This document shows positions 1 to 9,090 of a stretch of 64,000 bases of DNA, piece after piece. Under the pieces are notes generated by a model. It saw nothing but the letters and a program-made list of their open reading frames with translations. It did not search any database and had not been told where the DNA came from. This DNA comes from SZAS-18 sp038322235 (GTDB lineage Bacteria; Verrucomicrobiota; Verrucomicrobiia; Chthoniobacterales; SZAS-18). The position numbers were made by a program, and so were the translations under genes. Within the stretch, counting starts at the first letter, position 1. Every line of letters begins with the position of its first letter. Location of the stretch: positions 62,001 to 126,000 of the forward strand of contig JBBQFQ010000002.1 of NCBI GenBank assembly GCA_038322235.1, read 5' to 3'.

Positions 1-324
1 GCTGGCGGCGTGCGCCACGAAATCGGCACGCAAGTCCGCCGGGAGCGGCGCGCAGATATCCGAGGTGAGAATGCGCAGATCAGTCCGCCCATCGTAGGCC
101 GCAAATCGCCGCCTGGCGCGATCTGCGTTTCGGACGAGCGCCGTCACGCTCAGGCCAGCGCGATAATGCTCGTTCCGATACAACAGTGCCTCAATCAGAT
201 AGGCTGCAATAAAGCCGCTCCCCCCCGACACGACGATCTCCGCACCGTCGAACTCCGTCCACGGAAGCGACTCGGCGCAAATCCGCGCGAGGTCGTCCTC
301 CACGATCGAATGCCGCGTCGTCAT
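1..324 (-). CDS. NAD-dependent epimerase/dehydratase (extended SDR), C-terminus beyond window
   Basis: This is the first 108 codons of a nucleotide-sugar epimerase/dehydratase, read leftwards from ATG at 324-322 and still open at base 1. The product starts MTTRHSIVEDDLARI. At residues 30-41 it has a Rossmann glycine motif, IVVSGGSGFIAA; the third glycine is Ala40, as in some family members. FVAHAAS at the window edge matches the HAA strand that follows the nucleotide-binding half in extended SDRs. The start overlaps the rfbH stop by four bases (ATGA), so it is translationally coupled to the CDP-dideoxyhexose genes. It probably finishes or modifies the CDP-sugar (paratose, tyvelose or abequose-type branch), but the substrate-deciding half is missing. 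Family sure, substrate inferred. Confidence 0.8.
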   Translation of the reverse strand, partial: MTTRHSIVEDDLARICAESLPWTEFDGAEIVVSGGSGFIAAYLIEALLYRNEHYRAGLSVTALVRNADRARRRFAAYDGRTDLRILTSDICAPLPADLRADFVAHAAS

Positions 325-1772
325 CGGGGCGAACGGGCAAAATTCCGGACGGCCTCGACCATGTAGGAGAGCATTGCGTGCGTGAGGCCGGGATACACGC
401 CAACGAATATCGCATCATTCATGATGCGGTCGGCACCGGGCAGCGTGCCATCGGCCGAAACGATGCGGTACGAGCCGTCGCCGCGGTCCCTCCGCAACTG
501 CTGGAAGAAGGGCTGCCGTACGAGGTTTCCACCGAAAAAGTTCCTGTTCCCAATCCGCCGCTCCTCCAAATGCCGGGCGAGTGCCGTGCGTGAAAACGGC
601 GCGCCTGGCCGCACCAGCATCATGAAACCGAACCAGCTGCATTCCACCTCCGCACCCCTGCCATTCCACTCAAACCCTCCGTCTGCCCGCCAGCGAGTCG
701 CATGGGTCGGGAGAGAAAATTCGAAGACGTCCTCGAGATCGGACAACCCGCGCCGAAGCGTTTCCCAATTCCGTTTCCTTGCCTCCACGAACGCCGGCAG
801 CTTCTCGAGTTGCCGGCGTCCGATGGCCGCCTGCGGATCCAACGGCTTCAAGTTGTAGCCGAAGTGCGAATAGATGTACTTGTGGTCGTAGCCTTCGGGT
901 AATTCGCCGAGCTTCCAACCGAAGCGCTTGTTGCACGTATTGTCCTTCCCCGAGGCACACCAGCAATCGCGACCCCAGTCGCGAAAGCTCTCGACGATGC
1001 TCGCGAGGAGGGGGCGACCGTTGATACTCACCGCTCCGCCTTCGCCGAGCGTGAGGTGATGCGGCGGATAAAACGACTGGGTGGAAATGTCGCCAAACGA
1101 GCCCGTGGCGCGAGTCGAGCCGTCTGGCAGCGAGTAGGTCGAGCCCAGCGCGTCGCAATTATCTTCGATCAGCCAGAGCCCATGCTGTTCGCAGAACGCC
1201 GTCACGCGCGTGAGATCGAAGGGGTTTCCCAACGCGTGCGCGGCCATAAAAGCTTTTGTTTTCCCGGGGACAAGCGCGGCTTCGAGGAGGGAGAGATCGG
1301 CGTTTCCCGTGCGCGGATCGTTATCAAGAAAAACCGGGATCGCGCCGCATTGGACGATCGGCGCGACGGTGGTCGGAAATCCTGCCGCGCAGGTGATCAC
1401 CTCGTCCCCGGGCCGCAAACGCCGGTCCGCCGGGAGGCGATGACTGGTCAGGGCCGAGACGGCGAGCAAATTTGCGCTGGAGCCGGAGTTCACCAGGAGA
1501 GAACGTCGGGCTCCAATCGCCGTCGCGAGGGCCCGCTCGAACGCGTCGCCTTCCGGTCCAAGGGTGAGCCAGAAGTCCAGCATCGACGAGACGGCGGACT
1601 CGACTTCATCTTCATCGAACACGCGACCGGCGTAAGGCACCGTCGTGACGCCCGGCTCAAAGGGCGCACGCTGCGGATCGTCTCCCGGCCGATTCGCCCG
1701 GTGGGTCGCGGCGGCATACGCGCGCGTCAGGCGAAGGATCTCAGCCTTGATCTCTTCAGGGGAATCAATCAT
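321..1772 (-). CDS. rfbH: CDP-4-dehydro-6-deoxyglucose 3-dehydrase (E1)
   Basis: This PMP-dependent iron-sulfur enzyme removes the 3-hydroxyl of CDP-4-keto-6-deoxyglucose, the committed step to 3,6-dideoxyhexoses of O-antigen. The 483-residue product has the aminotransferase fold, but at SFYPPHHLTLGEGG (residues 233-246) histidine stands where aminotransferases have the PLP lysine, the hallmark of RfbH/AscC. Cysteines 270, 272 and 280 (DCWC...NTC) plus Cys206 keep the C-x-C-x7-C spacing of the [2Fe-2S] ligands. The reading frame is open upstream to 1877, but the ATG at 1772 is preferred because it gives the usual length and a 4-base ATGA overlap with rfbG. It would need an E3-type reductase partner, which is not seen in this window. 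Confidence 0.95.
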   Translation of the reverse strand: MIDSPEEIKAEILRLTRAYAAATHRANRPGDDPQRAPFEPGVTTVPYAGRVFDEDEVESAVSSMLDFWLTLGPEGDAFERALATAIGARRSLLVNSGSSANLLAVSALTSHRLPADRRLRPGDEVITCAAGFPTTVAPIVQCGAIPVFLDNDPRTGNADLSLLEAALVPGKTKAFMAAHALGNPFDLTRVTAFCEQHGLWLIEDNCDALGSTYSLPDGSTRATGSFGDISTQSFYPPHHLTLGEGGAVSINGRPLLASIVESFRDWGRDCWCASGKDNTCNKRFGWKLGELPEGYDHKYIYSHFGYNLKPLDPQAAIGRRQLEKLPAFVEARKRNWETLRRGLSDLEDVFEFSLPTHATRWRADGGFEWNGRGAEVECSWFGFMMLVRPGAPFSRTALARHLEERRIGNRNFFGGNLVRQPFFQQLRRDRGDGSYRIVSADGTLPGADRIMNDAIFVGVYPGLTHAMLSYMVEAVRNFARSPR

Positions 1773-2869
1773 GCCGGCAGAGGCGCCCATTCCAGCGCGG
1801 CGAGGGTGGCATCCGCGCAATACGAGGAGATTTGGGCCTGCGTCCGGGCAGACGGTTCGCCTCCGCAGGTCTCCCATTCGACGGTCTCGCGAACCGTTCG
1901 AGAAAAGTCCCAGACCGGCCGCCAGCCAAGGAGCGCGCGGGCCTTGTCGACGGACAGGTGCAGCCGGCCCGCTTCATGCGGAGCGGCGGCTTCCGGAACC
2001 TCCAGGACGGTCCCGGGACGGTGGCGGAGGAGTTCCTGGACAAGCTCCCGCACGGAACGATTCGACGCCGCGTCCGGCCCGAAATTCCATGCCCCGGCGA
2101 ACGTCGGCGAAGCATGCAGCCGGGCGGCGAGATGGAGGTAGCCGGAGAGCGGTTCCAGAACGTGCTGCCACGGTCTCGTCGCATGCGGGTTGCGAAGCTG
2201 GACAGCGTGCCCGGCCGCGAGAGCGCGCAGGAAATCCGGGACGATGCGATTCACGGCGCGATCGCCGCCACCGAGTACGTTCCCAGCCCGCGCGGAGGCG
2301 ATGCGCATCCTGGCGTCCGGTCCGCCCAACAAGGACGCGCGCCAGCTCGCGACCGCCAGCTCCGCCGCGGCCTTGCTGGAACTGTACGGATCGTGTCCGC
2401 CGAGCGCGTCCGTCTCCCGGTAACCGTGGACCCAGTCGCGGTTCTCGTAGCATTTGTCCGAGGTCACGCAGATCACGACGCATGCCCGGCCGAGGCGCCG
2501 CACGGCCTCCAGCACGCGGACAGTGCCAAGCACATTCGTCTCCCACGTTTCGAGCGGATCTTCGTAGCTTCGCCGGACCAGCGCCTGGGCGGCAAGATGA
2601 AAGACGAAGTCCGCGCGTGCGTCAGCCACCGCGGCAACAACCTGGGGCGAGTCGCGAATGTCGCCGATCCGGTGGCCGAGACGTTGGGCCAGTTGCAGCT
2701 CGTCAAAAAGGGCCGGAGTCGACTCCGGCGGGAGGGCGAGTCCGAAAACATCCGCACCGAGCCCGAGCAGCCATTCGCAAAGCCAGGCGCCTTTAAATCC
2801 GGTCTGGCCCGTGACCAGCACGCGCGCCCCGCGGAAGACGCCACCGAATGGTTCCTGACGCGCCTTCAT
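1769..2869 (-). CDS. rfbG: CDP-glucose 4,6-dehydratase
   Basis: This extended short-chain dehydrogenase converts CDP-D-glucose to CDP-4-keto-6-deoxyglucose with tightly bound NAD. The 366-residue product has the nucleotide motif VTGQTGFKG at residues 19-27, the catalytic pair Tyr162-x3-Lys166 (DPYSSSK) and the family signature TSDKCYEN at 136-143. The ATG at 2869 shares one base with the rfbF stop (TGATG), which decides the start over an ATG 36 bases upstream. It lies between rfbF and rfbH in pathway order. The length is close to that of characterised RfbG proteins (about 360 residues). Confidence 0.95.
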   Translation of the reverse strand: MKARQEPFGGVFRGARVLVTGQTGFKGAWLCEWLLGLGADVFGLALPPESTPALFDELQLAQRLGHRIGDIRDSPQVVAAVADARADFVFHLAAQALVRRSYEDPLETWETNVLGTVRVLEAVRRLGRACVVICVTSDKCYENRDWVHGYRETDALGGHDPYSSSKAAAELAVASWRASLLGGPDARMRIASARAGNVLGGGDRAVNRIVPDFLRALAAGHAVQLRNPHATRPWQHVLEPLSGYLHLAARLHASPTFAGAWNFGPDAASNRSVRELVQELLRHRPGTVLEVPEAAAPHEAGRLHLSVDKARALLGWRPVWDFSRTVRETVEWETCGGEPSARTQAQISSYCADATLAALEWAPLPA

Positions 2870-3654
2870 CACCAGACATTCCAGGGCGCGCGTCCTTCCG
2901 CCCACAGCTGGTTGAGTAATTGGAACTCCTGAAAAGTATCCATCGGTTGCCAGAACCCTTCATGTCGAAATGCCCGCAGTTCGCCTTCGCGGGCGAGAGT
3001 GCGCAAGGGATCGTGCTCAAACATCACCTCATCAGCCGACGTCCCAAGATATTCCAACACGGGTCTCGAGAGCACAAAATAACCCCCATTGATCCACCCT
3101 CCCTCGGTCTGGGGTTTTTCGTTGAACTGGGACACGCCACTGTCTCCCTCGAGAACGAACTCCCCGAAGCGGCCGGGCGGATGCACGGCGACCAGTGTTG
3201 CCAGACGCCCGTGGGCGCGATGGAACGCGAGCGAGCCTGCGATGTCGATATTGCCGACGCCATCGCCGTAGGTCAGAAAAAACGTCTCATCGCGTCCCAA
3301 ATACTTTTCGATCCGGGCAATTCGACCAGCGGTTAACGTCTCCTGCCCGGTATCCGCGAGCGTCACCGACCAATCCTCCTCGGCATGGTGGGCATGGAAC
3401 TGGACGTCCGCGCCGCGCTCCAGACCGAGCGTGACGTCGCTGCTCATCCAGGCGTAGTTGCGGAAGTACTCCTTGATCATTTCCCCCTTATACCCGAGGC
3501 AGAGGACGAATTCGCGCACGCCATGCGCCGCGTAAGTCTTCATAATGTGCCAAAGGATTGGTCGGTCACCGATTGGCAACATCGGCTTCGGGCGAAACTC
3601 CGTCTCTTCCCGGAGGCGCGTACCCTTCCCGCCGCAAAGGATGACGGCTTTCAC
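2869..3654 (-). CDS. rfbF: Glucose-1-phosphate cytidylyltransferase
   Basis: The product makes CDP-glucose from CTP and glucose-1-phosphate, the entry step to CDP-dideoxyhexoses. The 261-residue product opens with MKAVILCGGKGTRLREET, the nucleotidyltransferase signature, followed by the RPKPMLPIGDRPILWHIM sugar-nucleotide segment. TYGDGVGNIDI carries the metal-binding Asp. The start is GTG at 3654, overlapping the stop of the upstream membrane-protein gene by four bases (GTGA). Length and motifs match RfbF along the whole protein. It is the first enzyme of the rfbF-rfbG-rfbH run and sits inside a long minus-strand operon. Confidence 0.96.
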   Translation of the reverse strand: MKAVILCGGKGTRLREETEFRPKPMLPIGDRPILWHIMKTYAAHGVREFVLCLGYKGEMIKEYFRNYAWMSSDVTLGLERGADVQFHAHHAEEDWSVTLADTGQETLTAGRIARIEKYLGRDETFFLTYGDGVGNIDIAGSLAFHRAHGRLATLVAVHPPGRFGEFVLEGDSGVSQFNEKPQTEGGWINGGYFVLSRPVLEYLGTSADEVMFEHDPLRTLAREGELRAFRHEGFWQPMDTFQEFQLLNQLWAEGRAPWNVW

Positions 3655-5438
3655 GAGCTCCCCCTCCCCCCGCCGCCCGGGAGTTGAAGCGGCGGGCCAG
3701 GTTCCTGGATGACCTTCCCTGTCCCTCGGTCGAGCATGAACCAGCGGACCCCGTATCGATTCGTCAGAGACCAGCGGGGGACCTTGAAATCGTGGACCAG
3801 CACGAGGGTCAATCCCGGTTCGCGATCATAGATTGCTCTGGCGTCCAGATCGATGAAGAGGCCTCCCCAATGCGCGGGCGCGACTCCGCGGTAGGCTTGC
3901 GTCTCAGGGGCCAGACCGCAGTATCCACTAACGCTTGAAACCTCGTAGAGGGACGCAAAATTATACCCTCCCAAAAGGCTCATCGGAAAAAACATCCACT
4001 TGGTGGCAAGAATGCGCTGGGGCGCGCCAACAACTAGGCGAACGGGATCGCCCAAGGGCGCGGTTTCGCGAATCTTAGTCCAATATTGGGCTGCTTCGCC
4101 CCCGAGGACTAGCTCGCGGTCGAGCCCGAACGGATTCAAGGAAGGTGGAACGCCTGTGATGATCAATGCCAGCGATGACGCCCCGAGCACCGCAGGGAGA
4201 AATCGCCAGCGCATTGCGAGGGATTGCAATTCACCCGCATGAAGAAGGAAGAGCGCGTGAATCCAAAAGAGCAGGATCGTGCATTCACGCATTGGCCAGC
4301 GCAGAGACTTGAGCAGCGGGAGATTCGCGTGTACAAATCCAACCCATGGCGGGTGAATGATCCAAAACACCGTGAGCAAACCCAGAGCCAGAAGTACATA
4401 GGAATAGCGGTTGAGCCGACGATGCTTCAGCGCCAACCCGACCGCAGCGAACGTAGGGATGCTCACGAGCGAAAAGGCAAGTGCGAGGAAAAATGCCGGA
4501 GCCATCTCGAACATCTGTCCACCAATGCACCATTGAGAGCTGACGGGTCCGAAGAAAAAGCTGTTCATGAGGCGGCTCACCGGGATGCTGCCCGCGGCCG
4601 CGAGTTGGGCAGAATATCCGGACGAGCGGGCAACGCTTGAGAAACTCGCCCAGTTGGAGGCAAGGAGCGGCCCAAGGACGAACAGGCAGACAGCACCGGC
4701 CGCGGCAAAGATGACGAGCGGGCGCCAGGAGCGAGAGGCAAACGCGAGTCCCACCGCGAGCAGTCCTCCGAACGCCGCGGCCATGATGGTCGGATGCGCA
4801 TGCCCCCCAACGAGTCCATACAGGAACGCAGCGGCGAGCGCCAAAACCCCGAGCCACGCCCTGCGGGCGTGCGCAGCCGCCAGCAGAACGGGAAAGACAA
4901 CCTGGGCATTCAGGAATCCGATCCACGAGGCCCCGAAGACAAGATTGATGGGGGTGAAGGTGTAACTCAGCGTCGCGATCAGAATCAAGGGATCTGAAAT
5001 TGCCAGGTTAAGACGCCGCCGAAGGTAGTGGGCGGACGCCACGAAGGCGCCGGCGATTACCAAGGAATTTCCAAGGCAGATCAGATCGATCAGCGCGTCC
5101 CGCATCTCCGTTAGCCCGATCGGCGAGAAGATGAAAAGCCAAGGGCTCCAGAGCCCCAGACCGGAAGTGTCGCCGAGCATGTTGAAACCACCGCCATAAA
5201 GGTAGGGGTTCGTCGTGATGGAGTGACCGGTCCAGAGCGCACGACAGACTTCGACAGCGACCGGATAATACCCGGTGAAACTGTCGTCGGTCAGATTGAA
5301 AAAGGGGCGCCAGATTTGGAGCAGGAGCGAAATGATCAGGACACCGCAAGACGCCCGGACGAGGAGTCGACCCAAGCCGCGCTCAGTCGTCTGCAAATCC
5401 GAAAGGACCGTCTGAGAGGCGAGAATGGCGGAATTCAC
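3651..5438 (-). CDS. Polytopic membrane protein, GT-C-like
   Basis: The 595-residue protein is strongly hydrophobic, with roughly a dozen predicted membrane spans such as VLIISLLLQIW near residue 35 and further spans to about residue 430. A soluble C-terminal part follows. An acidic pair in the first extracytoplasmic loop (FNLTDDSFTGYYP) resembles the catalytic acidic loop of GT-C lipid-linked glycosyltransferases. It starts with GTG at 5438, 60 bases below the flavoprotein gene, and its stop overlaps the rfbF start. Position in a glycan operon and topology suggest a sugar-transfer or polymer-handling role, but I recognise no named family. The function is inferred only from context. Confidence 0.7.
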   Translation of the reverse strand: MNSAILASQTVLSDLQTTERGLGRLLVRASCGVLIISLLLQIWRPFFNLTDDSFTGYYPVAVEVCRALWTGHSITTNPYLYGGGFNMLGDTSGLGLWSPWLFIFSPIGLTEMRDALIDLICLGNSLVIAGAFVASAHYLRRRLNLAISDPLILIATLSYTFTPINLVFGASWIGFLNAQVVFPVLLAAAHARRAWLGVLALAAAFLYGLVGGHAHPTIMAAAFGGLLAVGLAFASRSWRPLVIFAAAGAVCLFVLGPLLASNWASFSSVARSSGYSAQLAAAGSIPVSRLMNSFFFGPVSSQWCIGGQMFEMAPAFFLALAFSLVSIPTFAAVGLALKHRRLNRYSYVLLALGLLTVFWIIHPPWVGFVHANLPLLKSLRWPMRECTILLFWIHALFLLHAGELQSLAMRWRFLPAVLGASSLALIITGVPPSLNPFGLDRELVLGGEAAQYWTKIRETAPLGDPVRLVVGAPQRILATKWMFFPMSLLGGYNFASLYEVSSVSGYCGLAPETQAYRGVAPAHWGGLFIDLDARAIYDREPGLTLVLVHDFKVPRWSLTNRYGVRWFMLDRGTGKVIQEPGPPLQLPGGGGRGSS

Positions 5439-5498
5439 TTGGCGGCAGGGGATGCACGGAGCGTCGCTCGCAAAGCCGGACCGGTGCGGATCATCAGC

Positions 5499-7016
5499 TC
5501 AGGCAGAGAGGGGAGCGGGCACCGTTCGACCGGTCCCCGAATGGCCGTCCTCGTGATACTCCGCATCGGTGTTGACGTTCCAGACATCCCATTTCGCCCC
5601 TCTCAGATTTCGCGCAGCAAGCAGTGCGGTCATCATCGAGTGATCCTGGTTGTTGTACTTGTGCATGCCATTGCGTCCAGCGACCTGGATGTTCTCAAAT
5701 CCGGAGAGCGCCTCCCGGATGACGCGCACGTCGTCATCATAGCCGGGATAGTACACGGGGTACGCTTTTTCCATCCGGACCACGGATCCGTCAAAGACGT
5801 CGGCACCTTTCACGAGGCCGAGTCGCTCAAGTTCCTGTTTCCCCAATTCGATCAGGCCCTCGTCCCGCATCGACCACAGCCCATCACCCTCGAAACAAAA
5901 ATACTCGAGACCCAGGCAAGTCGTATCGTCGCCGGGCACCATTTCCTTGCTCCAGTTGTTGAAGTTCTGAATCCGCCCGAGCTTGACGCCGGGATCGTGG
6001 ATGTAGATCCAGTTGTCGGGGAATAAATTCGCTCCCTTCACCATCAGCGCAACGGTGAGGAAATCACGGTATTGCAAGCGCCGCGCGGCCGCAACGGCTG
6101 CGGCGGCGACGGGCGGATCGTAAGCGAGGACATGGTCGCGGAGCGGCATCGACACAATGAAGGAGTCACCGCACCAAGTCTCCTCGCCCGCCCGGGAACT
6201 TTGGGTGGTGACGTGCGTCACCCGGGATCCGTTATGATGAAGGCGGGAAACTTCGCGGCCCATGTGCAGCGCGGAGCCCCGCGCCTGAACGTCTGCGGCG
6301 GTGCGCTCCCACATCATGCCAGGACCAAGCCGCGGGTACTCAAACTCATCGATCAGCGTCTTCACCAGCCCCTCACCGGCGGTCCCCTTTTTCTGCGGGA
6401 CGAGCGCATTCCAAATTGCGGTCGTCAGGGAAAGCCCTTTGATCCGCTGAGCCGCCCAGTCGGCGCTGAGGTCGTCGCAGGACATTCCCCAAACCTTTTC
6501 CGTGTACGTCTTAAAGAAGATCGAAAAAAGTTTGTCGCCGAAGCGATTCGTGACCCAGGCGGCGAACGACTTCTCGGGTTCGATCGGGAACAGTTTTCGC
6601 CAGCTGTAGCTTAAGACGCAACTCACGCACGTGAAGAAGCCGAGTCCGAAAAGCGCGTTCTTGGCCTTCAGCGGATAGTCGAAATACTTCCCCCGGTAAA
6701 AAATGCGAGAGAGCCGGGGCACTTGAATGAATTCCCCCGGCAGCCGGTCCCGCCACCATTTCGTGATCTCAGCGCTTTTGCTGAAAAAACGGTGCCCCCC
6801 AATATCGAATCGATACCCCTTGTAGCGAACGGTTCTCGCAATTCCCCCGACATATTCCGGGTCACGCTCCAGAATAGTCACCGGAAGACCAGCTTCCGTC
6901 AGCTCGGCCGCAGCAGAAAGGCCGGCGGGACCGGCTCCGATAACCACGATTCGCGCCGCATTTTGAACTCCCACTTCGTCACTGGCAGCCGGCGCGCTGG
7001 GATCCGTCAATGTCAT
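5499..7016 (-). CDS. FAD-dependent protein, UDP-galactopyranose mutase-like
   Basis: The 505-residue flavoprotein has a dinucleotide-binding motif VVIGAGPAGLSAAAEL at residues 24-39, then DIGGHRFFSKS at 71-81. The latter matches the FDIGGHRFF segment common to UDP-galactopyranose-mutase-like amine-oxidase-fold proteins of polysaccharide clusters. Near the C-terminus GRNGMHKYNNQDHSM matches the conserved FAD-contacting segment of the same group. An in-frame extension upstream to 7172 lacks similarity and is Arg/Pro-rich, so the ATG at 7016 is used. It lies between GT-C-like genes and the rfb genes, so a sugar-nucleotide ring-contraction or related redox role is likely. Its substrate cannot be read from sequence. 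Confidence 0.85.
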   Translation of the reverse strand: MTLTDPSAPAASDEVGVQNAARIVVIGAGPAGLSAAAELTEAGLPVTILERDPEYVGGIARTVRYKGYRFDIGGHRFFSKSAEITKWWRDRLPGEFIQVPRLSRIFYRGKYFDYPLKAKNALFGLGFFTCVSCVLSYSWRKLFPIEPEKSFAAWVTNRFGDKLFSIFFKTYTEKVWGMSCDDLSADWAAQRIKGLSLTTAIWNALVPQKKGTAGEGLVKTLIDEFEYPRLGPGMMWERTAADVQARGSALHMGREVSRLHHNGSRVTHVTTQSSRAGEETWCGDSFIVSMPLRDHVLAYDPPVAAAAVAAARRLQYRDFLTVALMVKGANLFPDNWIYIHDPGVKLGRIQNFNNWSKEMVPGDDTTCLGLEYFCFEGDGLWSMRDEGLIELGKQELERLGLVKGADVFDGSVVRMEKAYPVYYPGYDDDVRVIREALSGFENIQVAGRNGMHKYNNQDHSMMTALLAARNLRGAKWDVWNVNTDAEYHEDGHSGTGRTVPAPLSA

Positions 7017-7068
7017 TTCCACCGGTAGGGCGGCCGGCTGAAAGAGCAAGACCCAAGGGAACGCGATT

Positions 7069-9090
7069 TCACGGTTTCGGCGTAAAATTCTCGGCTGGTC
7101 TTTCCTGCTCGACGCCGAGCCGGGTTTGAGCCTGTTGCCAAGCCCGTTGCGCGGACGCGCCCGCGGAACCATCGATCAATCGGATCGCTCGTTCCCGCTC
7201 GCCAGCGAGGAGCCGCGCGACGGCCTCCCGCCAACGGGCTTCTTCTCGCCAGCGGGCATCCGCCCCCGCGGTCGCAAATTCCGCCGCCGCGCGCCTGAAG
7301 TCGCCCGCAAGTTGACAGACGAGCCCACGCGCGAGGGCAGCCTCCGCGCCGGTGACCGGCTTCAGGAGTTCCTCGAGCGCAAGGAGATCGGCCCTGCGCG
7401 CGGGGTTGCCCAGCGCGCGCGACGCCACCGCCTCCGCATCGGCCAGAGCATCTGCGGCAGAGCGGAGTGCTTCCATCGCCGGACCCAGATTGCTCGCCGC
7501 CAGCTGTTCCGCCGCCAGATTTACGTAAATCCGGACCCGCACACCCTGCGCCCTCACCGTCGCCGCCCGCAGGGCCTCCTTTTGGCCGGATTTCTCCAGC
7601 GCGACAAGCAACTCGCGATGGGCCCGTGGATTCCCCAAATCCATCGTCACCGTCCGTTCAAGCTCCGCTGCCGCCTCCCAAAAACGGGTCATCCGAATCA
7701 AGAACGCGCCGAGGGCAAGATGAAACTCCGCGTTTCCAGGGCGCAGCTTCCCCGCGACACGGAGCGCAAACTCTGCGCGCTGGGTTTCGCCCGTGACTTC
7801 CAGCGCGCGCCCGTAGAGCGCCCAGGCCACGGGAGTTGCGGGATCGACCTCCAAGACACGTTCCCAATGGCCGACGTGAGTTCCCCAAATCTTGATTTCT
7901 TCCCGGGAAATCCAAGTCAACGCCGGAAAAGACACGCCTGCGAGTATGGCCAGCGCCCCCCGAGAAACAAAGGTGCGCGTTGCCGTGAGAGCCAGGAGGA
8001 TCAAACCGATGAGCGCAAAATAGAGGTATCGCTCGGCCGTGCTCTGTCGACCGAAGGCGACGAAGCCCATGAGCGGGAGCAGCAACCCAACGAAAATTCC
8101 CCACCCGATCAAAGCGCCGGGAACGCGCTTCCGCCCAAGCCACAACAGGAGCGTCAACGAGAGAAGAACAGCCGCAGCGGCCGCAACATGTCGCGGGTCG
8201 GGTGCCGTCGCCGAGACGGGGTGAACGACCGCCAGATCGACGGGAAACACGAGCGATCGGAGATAAGAGACGTAGCCGATGATGCCCTCCTCGAGGCGCC
8301 AGAGAAGTGGCGCACGAATTTCGCCGCCCACCCCGCCGATGTCTTGCTGGTTTGCGAAATTGACCGCAACAACGAGCCCGCCGGCGAGGAAATATGGCGT
8401 CTTCGTGACCAGGGATCTGCCTAAGTCCTGGAGACGGGGGAGGACGAACGCATGCCCTCGCCACGAATCGAGGAGGACGAGCGCGAGCGGAAATGACACC
8501 GCAGATGGTTTGCTGAGCATGGCCAGGAGGAAGGCCGCGAACGCACCCCACTCCCGGAGCGGGCGCGAGCCCGACGCGCACCCGAGGTAGAGCCAGAGCG
8601 AGACCAGCGAGAACACCCCCGCGAGCAAATCCTTCCGTGCAGCCAGCCAGCAGACCGCCTCTACCTGAACGGGGTGAATCCCGAAGAGCAAGGCGCCGCC
8701 CAGCGACCAGCCGGACGGGAAACCGATGCGCCCCAATACCCCGCCCACGAGCGCCGTAGCGAGGAGGTGCAGGATGAGGTTTTGCGCATGGGCGGCGAGC
8801 GGATTTCGACCCCCGACCGAATGGTCAAGCAAGCGACTGAGCAGAGTGACTGGCATCCAGTACTCTGCGGTGCGGTCAGGCGCGACGAGGTTCGCACGGA
8901 ACGCCCACTCAACTCCTGCCGGACTCAGCCCCAATTCGAGGTTCGCGTTCCCAATCAAGTACAGCGGGTCGTCGTAGTCGCTGAATCCGTGGCGCAGCGA
9001 GGGTGCGAAGAGCAATCCGACCCAGAGCATGGCGACAGCGAGCATCAGCATTGCCCTGCTGGACCGAGCCCTGAATCGCGCCGTTGTCAT
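7069..9090 (-). CDS. Polytopic GT-C-like protein with C-terminal TPR repeats
   Basis: The 673-residue protein begins with a membrane anchor, then GFSDYDDPLYLIGN, an acidic loop typical of bacterial TMTC-like GT-C proteins. YWMPVTLLSRLLDH and HAQNLILHLLATAL follow, both strongly conserved in that group. About ten membrane spans end near residue 390. The rest holds TPR-like helices (ATPVAWALYGRALEVTGE, AEFHLALGAFLIRM) exposed on one side of the membrane. The start ATG overlaps the upstream paralogue by four bases (ATGA). In eukaryotes the TMTC family transfers mannose to proteins. In bacteria most members are uncharacterised, so protein or lipid glycosylation is an inference. Confidence 0.78.
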   Translation of the reverse strand: MTTARFRARSSRAMLMLAVAMLWVGLLFAPSLRHGFSDYDDPLYLIGNANLELGLSPAGVEWAFRANLVAPDRTAEYWMPVTLLSRLLDHSVGGRNPLAAHAQNLILHLLATALVGGVLGRIGFPSGWSLGGALLFGIHPVQVEAVCWLAARKDLLAGVFSLVSLWLYLGCASGSRPLREWGAFAAFLLAMLSKPSAVSFPLALVLLDSWRGHAFVLPRLQDLGRSLVTKTPYFLAGGLVVAVNFANQQDIGGVGGEIRAPLLWRLEEGIIGYVSYLRSLVFPVDLAVVHPVSATAPDPRHVAAAAAVLLSLTLLLWLGRKRVPGALIGWGIFVGLLLPLMGFVAFGRQSTAERYLYFALIGLILLALTATRTFVSRGALAILAGVSFPALTWISREEIKIWGTHVGHWERVLEVDPATPVAWALYGRALEVTGETQRAEFALRVAGKLRPGNAEFHLALGAFLIRMTRFWEAAAELERTVTMDLGNPRAHRELLVALEKSGQKEALRAATVRAQGVRVRIYVNLAAEQLAASNLGPAMEALRSAADALADAEAVASRALGNPARRADLLALEELLKPVTGAEAALARGLVCQLAGDFRRAAAEFATAGADARWREEARWREAVARLLAGERERAIRLIDGSAGASAQRAWQQAQTRLGVEQERPAENFTPKP

